Assembly (NCBI RefSeq): GCF_003255815.1 | Contig: NC_037689.1 | Span: 52,763,875-52,827,874 of the forward strand | Origin: Theropithecus gelada | Lineage: Eukaryota > Chordata > Mammalia > Primates > Cercopithecidae | DNA: 64,000 nucleotides | Reading direction: 5' to 3' | In this document: in pieces, positions 1 to 12,163 of the stretch | Layout: the number at the start of each line of letters is the position of its first letter | Position numbering within the stretch: position 1 is the stretch's first letter | Notes under the pieces: generated by a model | The model's input: only the letters and a program-made list of their open reading frames with translations | What the model was told of the DNA's origin: nothing | Database searches by the model: none | Program-made: the position numbers and the translations under genes

Positions 1-47
1 GCCTCCCAAAGTGCTGGGATTACAGGCTTGAGCCACCGCGCCCGGCC
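1..47 (-). mobile_element. Alu end at the window edge
   Basis: Antisense Alu head ending CTTGAGCCACCGCGCCCGGCC; the CTTGAGCC variant fits a young monkey AluY. Truncated by the window start. Confidence 0.85.
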
Positions 48-79
48 GATTTTTGTTCTTTATTAATATGGTATATTAC

Positions 80-470
80 TGACATGGTTTGGATTTGTAT
101 CCTCTTGCAAATCTCATGTTCTATTGCAGCCTCATTGTTGGAGGTGGGGCCTGGTGATTGGATCATGGGTGCGGTTTCTCATGAATGGTTTAGCACCATC
201 CCCTCAGTGGTGTTCTAGTGATAGTGAGTGAGTGATTTATCATTACATCTGGTCGTTTAAAAGTGTATAGCACTTCCCCCGTCTCTCTCTTGGTCCTGCT
301 TTTATTGGCCATGTAAAATCAATAAAAACTCCCTGAGGCCTCCCCAGCAGCAGATGCTGGCACTATGCTTCCTGAACAGCCTGTGGAACCATGAGCCAAT
401 TAAACCTTTCTTCTTTATAAATTATTCAGTCTCAGGTATTTATTTATAGCAATGCAAGAATGGACTAACA
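80..470 (+). mobile_element. MaLR LTR (MST/MLT1-like)
   Basis: Starts TGACATGGTTTGG and ends AATGGACTAACA, with GCCTCCCCAGCAGCAG and CCAATTAAACC in between, matching the ERVL-MaLR LTR layout. Diverged. A C-run (483-496) lies just after it. Confidence 0.75.
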
Positions 471-628
471 CGATTACATTTCCACCCCCCCCCCCCGATA
501 TTAAATCAGTCTTGTATTCTTAGAACAAAACTCACTTGGTCATGGTATATAATCACTCTTATATATGTCTGGATTCAATTTGCTAGTATTTTGTTGATGG
601 CTTTTGCATAAATATCCATAAAGGATAT

Positions 629-1190
629 TGTGATGGTTAATTTTTTTTTTTTTTTTTTTTTTTTAGACAGAGTCTTGATCTGTCACACAGGCTGGAGTGC
701 AGTGGTGTGATCTCGACTCACTGCAAGCTTCGTCTCCTGGGTTCATGCCATTCTCCTGCCTCAGCCTCTCGAGTAGCTGGGACTACAGGCGCCCACCACC
801 ATGCCTGGCTAATTTTTTGTATTTTTGGTAGAGACGGGGTTTCGCCATGTTAGCCAGGATGGTCTCAATCTCCTGACCTCGTGTGATCTGCCCACCTCGG
901 CCTCCCAAAGTACTGGGATTACAGGCATGAGCCACTGCTCCTGGCCGTGATGGTTAATTTTATGTATCAGTTTGATTGGGTAAGGGATGCCTGGATAGCT
1001 AGTAAAACATTATTTTTTGATGTGTCTGTGAGGGTGTTTCTGGAAGAGATAAGCATTTTAATTGGTAGATTGGATAAAGAAGATCCACCCTCACCCGTGT
1101 GGGTGGGCATCATCCAGCCCATCAAGGGCCTGAATAGAACAAAAAAGTGGAGGAAGGGAGAATTCACTCTTTGTAGGAAGTTTCTAAATT
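629..1190 (+). mobile_element. ERVL MLT2-like LTR fragment, interrupted by an Alu
   Basis: TGTGATGGTTAATTTTATG and the block GTGTCTGTGAGGGTGTTTCTGGA resemble MLT2 LTRs. An antisense Alu sits near its start, flanked by copies of GTGATGGTTAATTTT (630-644 and 947-961). Confidence 0.55.
645..946 (-). mobile_element. Alu, full length
   Basis: Antisense Alu with a T-run at 641-664 and end at CTGCTCCTGGCC, flanked by a 15-bp target duplication GTGATGGTTAATTTT. Contains the Y/Sx-type TTCATGCCATTCTCC segment. Confidence 0.92.
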
Positions 1191-1199
1191 ATTAATTTA

Positions 1200-1705
1200 A
1201 TCACTTGTCTCAGGTTTATTAAGACTTTGTATTTCTTTGAGTCAGTTTCAGGAGTTTGGGGTTTTCTAGAAATTTTTCCATTTTATCTAAGTTATCTAAT
1301 GTGTTGGCATGTAGTTGTTCCTAGTATTTTCTTAAAGTCACTATTATTTCTGTAATATCAGTAGTGATGTCCTCTCTTTCATTCCTGAGTTGAGTAATTT
1401 GTTTCTTCTTTTATTTTCTGTTCAGTCCAGCTAAAGGTTTTCAATTTTGCTGATCTTCTCAACCAATCTTTCACTGATTTTTTTCTATTTTTCTGTTCTC
1501 TATTTTAATTGTGCTCTAGTCTTATTTCTTCTGTTTGCTTTGCATTTAGTTCACTAGTTTTGTAGTGTCTTAAGATGGAAGATTAGGTTGATTTGAGATA
1601 TTTTTATGTTATAGGCATTTATAGCTATAAATTTCCCTCTAAGCCATGCTTTAGCTATATCCCATAAGTTCTGGTGTCTTTTGTCTTTTAATGTGTTGTG
1701 TTTGA
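1200..1705 (-). mobile_element. L1 ORF2 fragment
   Basis: T-rich sequence including TTTGCTTTGCATTTAG and CCATAAGTTCTGGTGTC, typical of antisense L1 ORF2. Decayed, no open frame. Confidence 0.6.
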
Positions 1706-1719
1706 GTTATCTGTCGAAT

Positions 1720-2790
1720 TTTTAGGTGGAGCAGTCTAAGTAGGAAGTTCAAAATGGACCTAAAATTTGGAAGTTCAAGAATAGAAATAAATGAAGATAG
1801 GAGTCATTATCATTCTAGTGATATTGATAGCAACAGGAGGCAGCCAGATGCCTAAGCAGATGGGGTGGGTACCTGGTGAAACCCCACCTCCAAGCCGAAG
1901 ATAGTTTAAAGCCTGAAAGCCAAGTTAAATCCTCGGACTGGGTTGCAAACTTGCCTTCCTGTTTGTCATGCTTTCTTCTGATTGATCCCCACCCTTCACC
2001 TATTTTATATCTAACTACCCTTTCCTAATTGGTTTTCTATACTTTTGTGTCCATGTTTGAGTGGTGTCTTTGCTTTAACCTTTTTTGCATAGTCACAAGC
2101 CAATCAGCATGCACTTCCCCATCCTGTGCCTATAAAGACCCCAGACTCAGTTGGTAGAGGAAATGGCCTGGGGACTTTGGGGAAGATGACCTGTTCTTCC
2201 CATTCCCTCTCCAGCTCCCCTCTTTGCTGAAAGTCGTTTTTATCACTCAATAAAATTCTCCACCTTCAGCATCCTTCAACTGTCCGTGTGACCTCATTCT
2301 ACTTGGACACTGGACAAGAGCTTGAGACCCACCAAGTGTGGGTACCCAGAAAAGCTGTCACACTGGCCCTTTGCTCTCGCTGGCAGAGGGAAGTCACCCC
2401 ATGTGATGAGGCAAGGGGCCAATTGAGCTGCTAACACACCACCATCAGTGGATGGCAGAATTACAGGAGCACTGTAACAGCCCCTCTGGGGCCTCAGCGT
2501 CACGGGAACCCTCAACTGGGCACCGCCACATTCCCCTCGAGGTGGCACACCTTATGTGGCTGAGGACCCCGCATTGAGCTTGCTTCTGTGTTGGCGCCCA
2601 GAGTAGCTGGCTGCATCCCATACTGGCTCGCTTGTGCCTGGTCTGGCCACAGGCCCCACACGGAACTTGTTCCTGTATTGGCACCCAGAGCAGCTTGCTG
2701 GATCCCACACTCGCTTGCTCATGTGCTCCCTCCCACAAGCGGTTAAGTGCAGTGGGCCAAGTAGAGGGGTTGCCCCCGAGTTCGGGGAAA
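1720..2790 (+). mobile_element. Class I ERV LTR and adjoining sequence
   Basis: Has LTR landmarks: CCTATAAAGACC (TATA-like) at about 2129, CTCAATAAAATTC (poly(A) signal) at about 2247, then GTGTGACCTCATTC and GACCCACCAAGTGTGGG typical of an R/U5 region. The 2500-2790 part is GC-richer and may be further LTR or leader. No gag/pol/env frame is present. Exact family not identified. Confidence 0.55.
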
Positions 2791-2858
2791 GTGCCGAGAA
2801 AAATCCTGCATCAATATCTGAGGGCAGTGGATGGGTGACTAAGGAAAGGACACGAGGT

Positions 2859-2884
2859 GAAAAAAAAAAAAAAAAAAAAAAAAA
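2859..2884. repeat. A-run
   Basis: About 25 consecutive A. It marks the end of the ERV-like block. 2885-3330 holds nothing recognised. Confidence 0.8.
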
Positions 2885-3329
2885 CAGTTTCAAGAATGAA
2901 ATGCCATGTCAACAACATGAATATGGTGAGCAGGAGAGGAGGTATCCAAGGAGGAGGCTGGAAAGTCATCAAGGGTAGAGGAAACTTAAAAGGTCCTGAG
3001 ATCTTAGAGCCCAAGGTGAGAGAGAACAATAAGAAGCAGTTAATATCACAAAGTCAAGTGAGATAAAGCCTGAAACCATGACATTCTCAAGTTAAAAACC
3101 ACTTTCAGCAGGCAATTTGGCAGAGTCCAATCTATAGCAGAGGAATCAGCAGCAGTAGAGTATAAAGCTAGGATAAAATAATAAATGTGTCTGTGAAACA
3201 GATTTGGGAGATAACAAAGTAGAATTAGTGTTTGGGGACTTTCAAAGTACATTTTTAAGAAACTCATTTGTGCACATGGTTTAGATGACACAGAAGAACT
3301 GCTATTAAAAAGTAACCATCTTCTACACA

Positions 3330-3775
3330 GGGGTAAATACTGATGAAGACTCTCTGCCTTAACCTAACTGTAATCAGGTTCCTCTAAACTCTTCTCAACC
3401 AGGCCTGATTTTTGGGCTTCTATATTCATTTCTGCTTACTCCAGTTTTAGCAAGAATCTTATTGGGTCAGTTTAGTGAAAATCCCCCACCATTAATATCT
3501 GATCAAATTTCTCATTCCCCACCCTGGATACCTTACCTTGGCCTGGCTTCAGCAATAATCCTATCAAGTAGGTTTAGCCAGAGTGTTTCTTATCCTTGAT
3601 ATTTTCTCTTAGTACATTTCCATCAACTCACCCCACCCTGCTCCTTGGCTATAAATTCCAATTCTTCCGTGTATTTGGAGTTGAGCCAGATCTCTCTCCT
3701 CTATCACTATCGTCCTTAATAAAGACTGCCTTACTGTCTTTAACAATTGTCGTGAATACTTTTTTCTTTAACAAC
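3330..3775 (+). mobile_element. LTR-like element
   Basis: Contains GGCTATAAATTCC and CTTAATAAAGACTGCC followed by TTCTTTAACA, the order TATA box then AATAAA expected in an LTR. Family not identified. Confidence 0.45.
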
Positions 3776-3884
3776 ATTGATCATTGTTTCCCTCCCAAAT
3801 GTTGTATCTCTAAATATGCTCATACAAATTCTTGCTTTGTCAACTTTAGATAATACAGTTGGGGCTCAGAAAGTGATGCCCCAA

Positions 3885-4432
3885 GGACTGGCACTTTGAC
3901 ATGTTCAGAGGCCTTAGAAAGTGCCTCAGAATCAGGATACCACTAATCTTGCTCCTCCCCCCTCAAGGGCAGGGGTACACCATCTGGAATTTTAAATGAC
4001 CAACAAAGTTTCTTCTTAAAAGAAACAATTACCTTCCATCCTCTCCCTGACATCTCATTATCTCAGAAAAAAAGACAACTGCACCTGGGAGAACTTTTTC
4101 ACAAGATAATACCTGCCTCTTGGGCTCATTCGGTCTCTAAAGAGAATCATTTACAAGTTAATTTCTATCTTCTAGGTCCATTCATTCTCTGTACAATCAT
4201 TTGCTGCCCCTCAGAAGAATTGTCTGCATTCCCTATGACTCCTCTCCCCCATGAGAAAGGATATATAAGCTTCTGTACCTCATTAGGTTATTGGGTAATT
4301 ATTCTCCTGGGATTCTTCTATAATATACACATTAAAATTTTGTATACCTTTTCTCCTATTAATCTGCCTTTTGTCCGTTGATTTTTCAACAATCTTTCAG
4401 AGGGCGAAGGGGAAGTTTTCCTACAATACCTA
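3885..4432 (+). mobile_element. ERV1 (MER4-like) LTR
   Basis: Has GGATATATAAGCTTCTGTACC (TATA region at about 4259) and TTTTCAACAATCTTTCAGAGGG near its end, resembling MER4-group LTRs. Followed directly by an L1 insertion. Confidence 0.5.
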
Positions 4433-4447
4433 GTGGCTTTCTGCTTT

Positions 4448-4690
4448 CTTTTTTTTCCCCCCATCAAGTTCTGGGGTACATGTGCATGATGTACAGATTT
4501 GTTACATAGGTAAACATGTACCATGACAGATCAACCCATCACCTAGGTATGAAGCCCAGTACCCACTAGCTATTCTTCCTGATGCTCTTCCTTCCCCGAC
4601 TCCCCATCCCCTATAGGCTCCAGTGTGTGTTGTTGCCCACCATGTGTCTATGAATCAACCCAAATGTCCATCAGTGATGTCCATCAATGA
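4448..4690 (-). mobile_element. L1 3'-end fragment with target duplication
   Basis: Antisense L1 3' UTR (GGGTACATGTGCATGATGT, CATGTACCATGACAG) after a T-run, flanked by TGGCTTTCTGCTTTC on both sides (about 4433-4447 and 4691-4705): a short 5'-truncated insertion. Confidence 0.8.
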
Positions 4691-4705
4691 CTGGCTTTCT
4701 GCTTT

Positions 4706-5470
4706 CATAGAGGATTTGACTCATTCACATCTACGCCTGTCTCCTCTTTTCCTCCCAATATCATCATTACCCTGTTCTGTTTTTGGTTGCCTTTGAAACT
4801 TTGAATAATGTACTTAAAGCTCGATTTCTTATCTCAAATATGGCTGGGGTCCTTTGTCTCCATGTTATGAGGCTGGGACATCAACGCAAGTATTCTCTAT
4901 TTCTGTGGTCACCATTCCCAACTCCCTGCTTCTGTCATGTGTACTTTCACACTGACCAGATTAGTAGCATTTATACTCTCTCCTTTAACCACAATTTAGT
5001 CATTCTGGCTTTGTCTCCGGGTTGATTCTAAAACCTAAACGTCAATAGTATTCCTATTGCTGTGACTTCGCTAAGTACCAAATTGAGTATTAATATGTTA
5101 TTTCCTGGAGTATCAAAGAAGATAGAACACTTCCCTTCTGGAACTTTCTGTCCACCTGTTGCAATCTGAACTGATTGCCTCTGTACAGCTGTCATTCAGA
5201 GGCTGCTTTTCATTGCTCTCCTAAGATGTGCCATCTATTTCCTAAGTGACCATTTCTCCTCTTCCTCTTCCTCCTTACCCTTGGTTACCCCCACATTTTG
5301 CCATAGCCTATCTTCCAGAAATTTCTCCAAAAGAATATAGAAAAGGTAAACTGCTGAGGACTTGCTTTGTCTAAAAACTCTTTATTCTGTCCTCATACTT
5401 GACTGAAATGTCCTAAATGTCCCACATAATTTTGAAACCGCCTTTGCAAAAATCTTAAGTGAAGAAATTA
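4706..5470. other. Unassigned intergenic sequence
   Basis: AT-rich with short pyrimidine-rich runs (CTCCTCTTCCTCTTCCTCC at about 5254). I recognise no gene, RNA or repeat family. Confidence 0.4.
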
Positions 5471-5474
5471 TGGC

Positions 5475-6040
5475 AGTGAAAGAGATCAGACCTAACAGAC
5501 CCCATCTTGTTTCTAACCTGGGAAGAAATTTAGCTTATACTTTAAACTCTGAAACCAAATTGATGATAGCCCTATCCTGAAAAGAACCCTTCTTGCCTGG
5601 GCTGCAAAGAGTCTGACCCTCCCCAAATTGCTCCTAGGAATAACATTACTGCTGCAAAATCTAAGATCAGTGCTTGAGATATTTTGCAGACCCTGTATTC
5701 TGTTGCAGCACCCAGACTGATAATCTGGCTCAATCAGTCCTGCAATCCCATCCAGGAACAGAAGTCAGCAAGAAGAACTCACTTCAATCCCCTATTATAT
5801 TTCATCTCCAACCCGACCAATCAGTACTCCCTACTTCCTGAGCACATACCCACCAAATTATCCTTAAAAACTCTGATCTGCAAATGCTCCAGGAGACTGA
5901 TTTGAGTAATAGTAAAACTCCCGTCTCCTGCACATCTGGCTCTGCGTGAATAACTCTTTTGCCAATGCAATTCCCTGGTCTTAATAAACTGGCTCTCTCT
6001 AGGCAGTGGGCAAGGTGAACACATTGGGTGGTTACAATTT
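5475..6040 (+). mobile_element. ERV LTR
   Basis: Ends CTTAATAAACTGGCTC, GGCAGTGGGCAAGGTGAAC and GGTTACA, with CCTTAAAAACTCTGATC upstream, an LTR-like promoter and poly(A) layout. Fifth LTR-type element in the first 6 kb. Confidence 0.5.
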
Positions 6041-6132
6041 CAGTTTAAAAATCACTTTTACTTAATACATAGGATGAAAATACACTATTAATGTTGAGAA
6101 TTCCAATACCAGGTGGGTTATTATTCCTATTT

Positions 6133-6422
6133 ATTTTCTTGAGATGGAGTTTCACTCTTGTCACCCAGGCCTGAGTGCAGTGGTGCGATCCCAGCTCACT
6201 GCAACCTCTGCCTCCCAGGTTCAAGTGATTCTCCTGCCTCAGCCTCCCCAGTAGCTGGGATTACAGGCATGCGCCACCATGCCTGGCTAATTTTGTATTT
6301 TTAGTAGAGATGGGGTTTCACCATGTTGGCCAGGCTGGTCTGGAACTCCTGACCGCAGGTGATCTGCCCTCCTCGGCCTCCCAAAGTCCTGGGATTACAG
6401 GTGTGAGCCACTGTGCCTAGCC
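6133..6422 (-). mobile_element. Alu
   Basis: Antisense Alu from CTTGAGATGGAGTTTCAC to CCACTGTGCCTAGCC. S-type left arm. Confidence 0.9.
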
Positions 6423-6885
6423 TATTCCTTTATAGATAATGTGTCTGTTCTTACTGGAAGCTTTTAGGGTCCTTTCTTAAGTTCACCATGAGATGTGTAT
6501 TCTTTGCTATTTATCTTTAATATCACATAGTAAACCCTAGTGTGTTCCTTAATCTCTAGGAATTTTCTTGTGTCGCCTCTTTAATAAGTTTCTGTTTTTC
6601 TCTATTTTCTTTCCAGAATTCAGTATTTGGAGATTTAACTTCCTGGGTTGAACCTCTATAGCCCTTCATTTTTCTCCTATTTTTCGTGTCCTTGTGTTTT
6701 GCTATACGTTTGGGAGATTTCCTCAACTTCCAAGTTTCTATAGATGTTTACTGTTTTAGTAGTTATGTTTTAAGAGCTTTTTTCTATAATCCAAGTATTT
6801 CTGTTATGGTATCATGTTCTAGCTTACTAAATGCAATTTCTCCTCATTTCTAAAAGAAATAGATTTTTTTTTCATTTTTTATTCT
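6423..6885. other. Unassigned T-rich sequence between two Alus
   Basis: T-rich, possibly a very old antisense LINE fragment. No motif strong enough to name. Confidence 0.35.
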
Positions 6886-6952
6886 TTTGAGACAGGATCT
6901 CAATCTATTGCCCAGGCTGGAATGCAATGGAGTGATCATGACTCACTGCAGC
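6886..6952 (-). mobile_element. Alu fragment at the left edge of the pentamer array
   Basis: Antisense Alu from TTTTGAGACAGGATCTC through GACTCACTGCAGCC. It breaks off exactly where the pentamer array begins. Confidence 0.85.
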
Positions 6953-9900
6953 CTTACACCTTGCCTTACACCTTGCCTTACTTTGCCTTGTGACTGGCCT
7001 TACCTTACTTTGCCTTGCCATGCCTTGTGCCTTGTTGTGCCTTGCCTTGCCTTGTGCTTTGCCTGTGCCTTGCTTTGACTTGTGCCTTACATTATCTTGC
7101 CTTGTGCCTTGCCTTGCCTTGTGCCTTGCCGTGCTTTGTGCCTTGTGCCTTGCCTTGCTTTGCATTGCCATGCTTTGTGCCTTGCTTTGCCTTGTAACTT
7201 GCATTGCCTTGCCTTGTGCCTTCCTTTGCCTTGACTTGTGTGTTGATTTGCCTTGCCTTGTTACTTGACTTCCCTTGGGTTGTGCTTTGTGTTGTGCCTT
7301 TCCTCGCCTTGCCTTGTGCCTTGCTTGTGTCTTGGTTTGCCTTGCCTTGTGCCTTGCTTGTGTCTTGGTTTGCCTTGCCTTGTGCCTTGGTTTGCCTTGT
7401 CTTGTGCCTTGCCTTGCCTTACAACTTGCCTTGCCTTGCCATGCTTTGTCTTGCCTTTTCTTGCCTTTCCTTACCTTGCCTTGTGCATTGCCTTGCCTTG
7501 CCTTGCTCGTGCCTTGACTTGCCTTGTGCCTTGCCTTGTTCCTTGCCTTGTTCCTTGCCTTGTTCTGTGCCTTACCTTGCCTTGCCTCATGCCTTGCTTT
7601 GGCTTGCCTTGACTTGGGCCTTGCCTTGCTGTGCCTCGCTTTCTGCCTTGCCTTGCCACTTCCTTGTGCCTTGCCTTGCCATTTCCTTGTGCCTTGCCTT
7701 AACTTGCTTTGCGCCTTGCCTTGCCTTTTCCCTTCACTTGCCATGCTTTGTGCCTTGCCTTGCCTTATGCCTTGCTTTCCCTTTGCTTGCCCTTTGCTTG
7801 CCTTGCCTTGGCTTTGCTTTGCCTGGCTTTGCCTTGCCTTGTGCCTTGATTTGCCTTGACTTGTGACTTGCCTTGTCTTGCCTTCACTTGTAACTTGCCT
7901 TATACCTTGCCTTGCAACGCCTTGTCTTGCCTTCCCTTGCCTTGTGCCTTGGCTTTCCTTGTCTTGCATTTTACATTGCTTTGCCTTACCTGTGCTTTGC
8001 CTTGCCTTGTGCCTTGCATTTCTTTGCCTTGCCATGCCTTGTGCCTTGCCTTGTCTTGTGCCATGCCTTGCATTGCATTGGCTTGCCTTGTACCTTGCCT
8101 TGTGCCTTGCCTTGACTTGTGCGTTGATTTGCCTTGCCTTGTTAATTGCCTTCCTTTGGCTTGTGTCTTGATTTGCCTTGTCTTGCCTTGCCTTGTGCCT
8201 TGCATTGTGTTGCCTTGTGCCTTGCCTTGCCTTGCCATGCCTTGTCTTTCCTTGCCTTGTGCCTTGCCTTTCCTTGCTTGTGCCTCGCCTTGCCTTGTGC
8301 CTTGCCTTGCCTTGCCTTGTGTCTTGTGTTGTTCTGTGCCTTACTTTGCCTTGCCTTGTGCCTTGTTTGGTTTGCCTTGACTAGGGCCTTGCCTTGTTGT
8401 GCCTTGCTTTCTCCCTTGCTTTGACTTGCCTTGCCTTACTTTTTGCTTTGCCTCGCCATTCTGTTGTGCGTTGTCTTGACTTGCCTTGCACCTGGCCTTG
8501 CCTTGCCTTTTGCCTTCGCTTGCCTTGCTTTGTGACTTGTCTTGCCTGATGCCTTGACTTGCCTTGTGCCTTGCCTTCCCTTCACTTGCCTTTTGCTTGC
8601 CTTGCCTTGCCTTGCGCCTGCTTTATGCCTTGATTTGCCTTGCCTTGCTTGACTTGTGCCTTGCCTTGCCTTGCTTTGGCTTGTAACTTGCCTTGCCTTG
8701 TGCCTTGCGTTGCCATGCCTTGCCATGCCTTGTGCCTTGATTTGCCTTGCCTTGTGCCTTGCCTTGCCTCATGCCTTGCATTGTTCTGTGCCTTACCTTG
8801 TCTTGCCTCGTGCCTTGCTTTGGATTGCCTTGACTAGGGCCTTGCCTTGCTGTGCCTTTTGCCTTGCCTTGACTTGCCTTACTCTTTGCTTTGCCTTGCC
8901 ATTCCCTTGTGCCTTGGCTTGGCTTGGCTTGCCTTGCCTTGCCTTTTGCCTTCACTTGCCTTGCTTGGTGCCTTGCCTTGCTTTGCCTGGTGCCTTGACT
9001 TGCCTTATGCCTTGCCTTACCTTCACTTGCCTTTAGCTTGCCTTGCCTTGACTTGTGCCTTGCCTTGCATTGCTTTGCCTTACCTTGCCTGTCCCTGCCT
9101 TGCCTTGTGCCTTGCCTTGCCTTGTATTGCCTCGACTTTTGCCTTGCTTTGGATTGCCTATTACCTTGGCTTCCCTGGCCTTGCCTTCTACCTTGCCTTG
9201 CTCTGCCTTGTTCCTTGCCTTTTGCCTTGCCTTGCCTTGTGTCTTGCCTTGCCTTGCATCATGCCTTGTTTTTTGCTTTTCCCTGCCTTGTGCCTGGCCT
9301 TGCCTTGCCTTGTGCTTTGACTTGCCTTGCCTTGTGCATTGCCTTGCATTGCTTTGCCTTGTGGCTTGCCTTGACTTCTGCCTTGCCTTGCCTTGCATTG
9401 TCTTGCCTTGTGCCTTGCCTTGTGCCTTGCCTTGCCTTGTCTTGCACATTTCCTGGAATTACCCTGCCTTGTGCCTTACATTGCCTTGCCTTGTGCCTTG
9501 CCTTTTCTTGCCTTACCTTATGTATTGCCTTTCCTTGCCTTACCTTGTGTCTTGCCTTTGTCTTGTGCCTTGACTTGCTTTTTCTTGCCTTGTGCCTTGC
9601 CTTGCTTGTGCCTTTTCTTAGGTCGCATTGCCTTGTGCCTTGGCATGCCTTGCCTTGTCACTTTCCTTGCCTCTTTTTGCTTTGCTTTGCTTTGCTTTGC
9701 ATTGCCTTGCGCCTTGCCTTGTGTTGCCTTGCATTGTGCCTTGCCTTGTGCCTAGCTTTGCCTTGCTTTGTGCCTTGCCTTGTCTTGTGCTTTGCCTTGC
9801 CTTCCCTTAAGTTTTGCCTTAGCTTGCCTTTCCTTGTGCCTTGCCTTGACTTCCCTTGCTTCGTTTTGTCGTGTGCCTTGCCTTGCTTTTTCCTTGCTTT

Positions 9901-11136
9901 ACCCTGCCTAGACTTGTCTTTATTGCCTTGCCTTGTTTCTTGTTTTGCCTTGTTCCTTGCCTTGCTTTTTGCCTTGCCTTCCCTTGTACCTTGCCTTGCC
10001 TTCACCTTGACTTGCCTTGTGATGCCTTGCCTTGTGTATTGGCTTGCCTTACCTTTCCTGAGCCTTGCCTTTCTTGCCTTGCCTTGTGTCTTGGCTTGCC
10101 TTTCCTTGTTTCTTGCCTCTTTTGCCTTGCCTTGCATTTTACTTTGCATTGCCTTGCCTTGTGTTTAGCCTTTCCTAGCCCTGTAACTTGCCTCATCTTA
10201 CCTTGCATTGTGTTTTGCCTTGCCTTGTCTTATGCCTTGCATTGCCTTTTGCCTTGCCTTGCGTTGTGCCTTTCCTTGCCTTGTGCCTTTCCTTGCCTTG
10301 TGCCTTGCCTTGCCCTGTGCCTTGCCTTGCCATGTGCTTTGCCTTGCGTTGCCTTGTGCCTAGGCTTTCCTTACCTTGTGACTTGCCTTGCCTTATCTTG
10401 CATTGTGCCTGGCCTTGCCTTCTGCCTTCTCCCTTGCCTTGACTTGCCTTGCCTTGCACCTTGCCTTTATTTTATTTTTTGCCTTTTTTCTGCCTTGTAC
10501 CTTGCCTTTCCTTGCCTTGTGCCTTGCCTTACTGTGCCTTGTCTTGTGCCTTGCATCTACTTGCCATGCCTTGTGTCTTGCCTTGCCTTGCCCTGCCTTG
10601 CCTTGCCTTGTGCCTTGCCTTTCTTTTCCTTGTGCCTTATCTTGCCTTGCCTTGTGCCTTGCCTTACCTTTCCTCATGCTTTCCCTTGACTTGCCTTGTG
10701 CCTTCCCTTTCCTTGCCTTGTGCCTTGTCTTGTGCCTTGCCTTGCCTTGCGCCTTGTATTGACTCAGCTTGTGCCTTGCTTCACCTTACCTTTTGTTTTA
10801 CCTTGCCTTGCCTTGCCTTCTACCTTGCCTTGCCTTGTGCCTTGCCTTGCCTTGCTTTGTACCTTGCTTTGCCTTGCCTCGTTTTGTCTTGAACCTTGCC
10901 TGACTTGCCTTGGGCCTTGCTTTGTGTTGCCTTGCCTTGTCTTGCCTTGGCTTGCCTTGTGCCCTTGAATCTCCTTGCCTTGCCTTGGAATTGCCTTCTT
11001 TGGAGCCTTGCCTTATGCCTTGCCTTGCCTTGCCTTGTGTCATGGCTTGTTTTTTGCCTTGCCATGCCTTTTGCCTTGCCTTGCCTTGCCTTGTGCCTTG
11101 CCTTGCATTGCTTTGCCTTGTGCCTTGCCTTGATCT

Positions 11137-11202
11137 GCCTTGTGCCTTGCCTTGCCCTGCCTTGTGCCTTGCCTTGCCCTGCCTTGTGCCTTGCCTTGCC
11201 CT
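11137..11202 (+). repeat. Perfect 22-bp unit, three copies, within the pentamer array
   Basis: Three identical 22-bp units start at 11137, 11159 and 11181, each two heptamer/pentamer blocks ending TTGCCCT. The CCCT variant marks the unit. Confidence 0.9.
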
Positions 11203-12163
11203 GCCTTCCCTTGTGCCTCATCTTGCCTTGCCTTATGCCTTGCTTTGATTTGCCTTGTGTTTTGTCATGCCTTGCCTTGCCATGTGCCTTGCGCCTTGCC
11301 TTGTGTTGCCTTGCCATGTGTTTTGCCTTGCCTCGTTTTGTTCTTTGCTTTTCCTGGCCGTGCCCTGCCTTCTGCCTTGATTTGTGTTGCCTTGGCCTTG
11401 CCTTGCATTGCCTTTCCTTCTGCCTTGCCTTTCCTTGCCTTGCCTACTTTGTCCCATTCCTTGCCTTGCCTTGTGCCTTGCCTTCTCTTGCCTTGCTTTG
11501 TGCCTTGACTTGCCTTGCCTTGCCTTGGTGCTTGCCTTGCCTTGCCTCGCCCTGTGTCTTACCTTGCCTAGTGTCTTGCCTTGCCTTGCCTTGCCTTGTG
11601 CTTTGCCTTGCTTTGCCTTGTGTCATGGTTTGCCTGGCCTCGCCTCATTTTGAGCTTTGCTTTGCATTGCCTTTGGATTTGCCTTGCGTTGCCTTTTCTT
11701 GTGCTTTGCCTTGTGCCTTGCCTTGCCTTGCCTTGTGCCTTGCGTTGCCTTGCCTAGTTTTTCTTTGTGTCTTGCCTTGCATTGTGTCTTGCCTTGCATT
11801 GTACCTTGCCTTGCCTAACCTTGCATTGTGCCTTGCGTTGGGACGTGCCTTGCATTGCCTTCCCTTGTGCCATGCCTTGCCTTGCCTTGCCTGGTCTTGC
11901 CTTGCCTTGTGCTTTGCTTTGCCTTGCCTTGCATTGCCTTACCTAGCCTTCCTTTGTGCCTTGCCTTGCCTTGTACCTTGCCTTGACTTGCCTTGCCTAG
12001 GCTTCCATTGTGCCTTGCCTTGCCTTCTTCCTTGCCTTGTCTTGTCATTGCCTTGCCTTGCCTTGCCTTGTGCCTTGCCTTTCCTTGTCCCTTGGCTTGC
12101 CTTGACATCCCTTGTCCCTTGTCCTGCCTTGACTTGTGCCTTGCATTGCATTGCCTTGCTTTG

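Noticed and set aside
2294..2978. Overlapping frames near 2.3-3.0 kb as retroviral or host genes
   Set aside because: They fall in an LTR-like GC-rich block on both strands and include an A-run translated as poly-Lys or poly-Phe; no retroviral protein motif is present.
6905..8035. 376-codon minus-strand frame as a basic, Lys/Arg/Gln-rich protein
   Set aside because: Same explanation; its tail is an Alu translation and the body is the pentamer unit read in the other direction.
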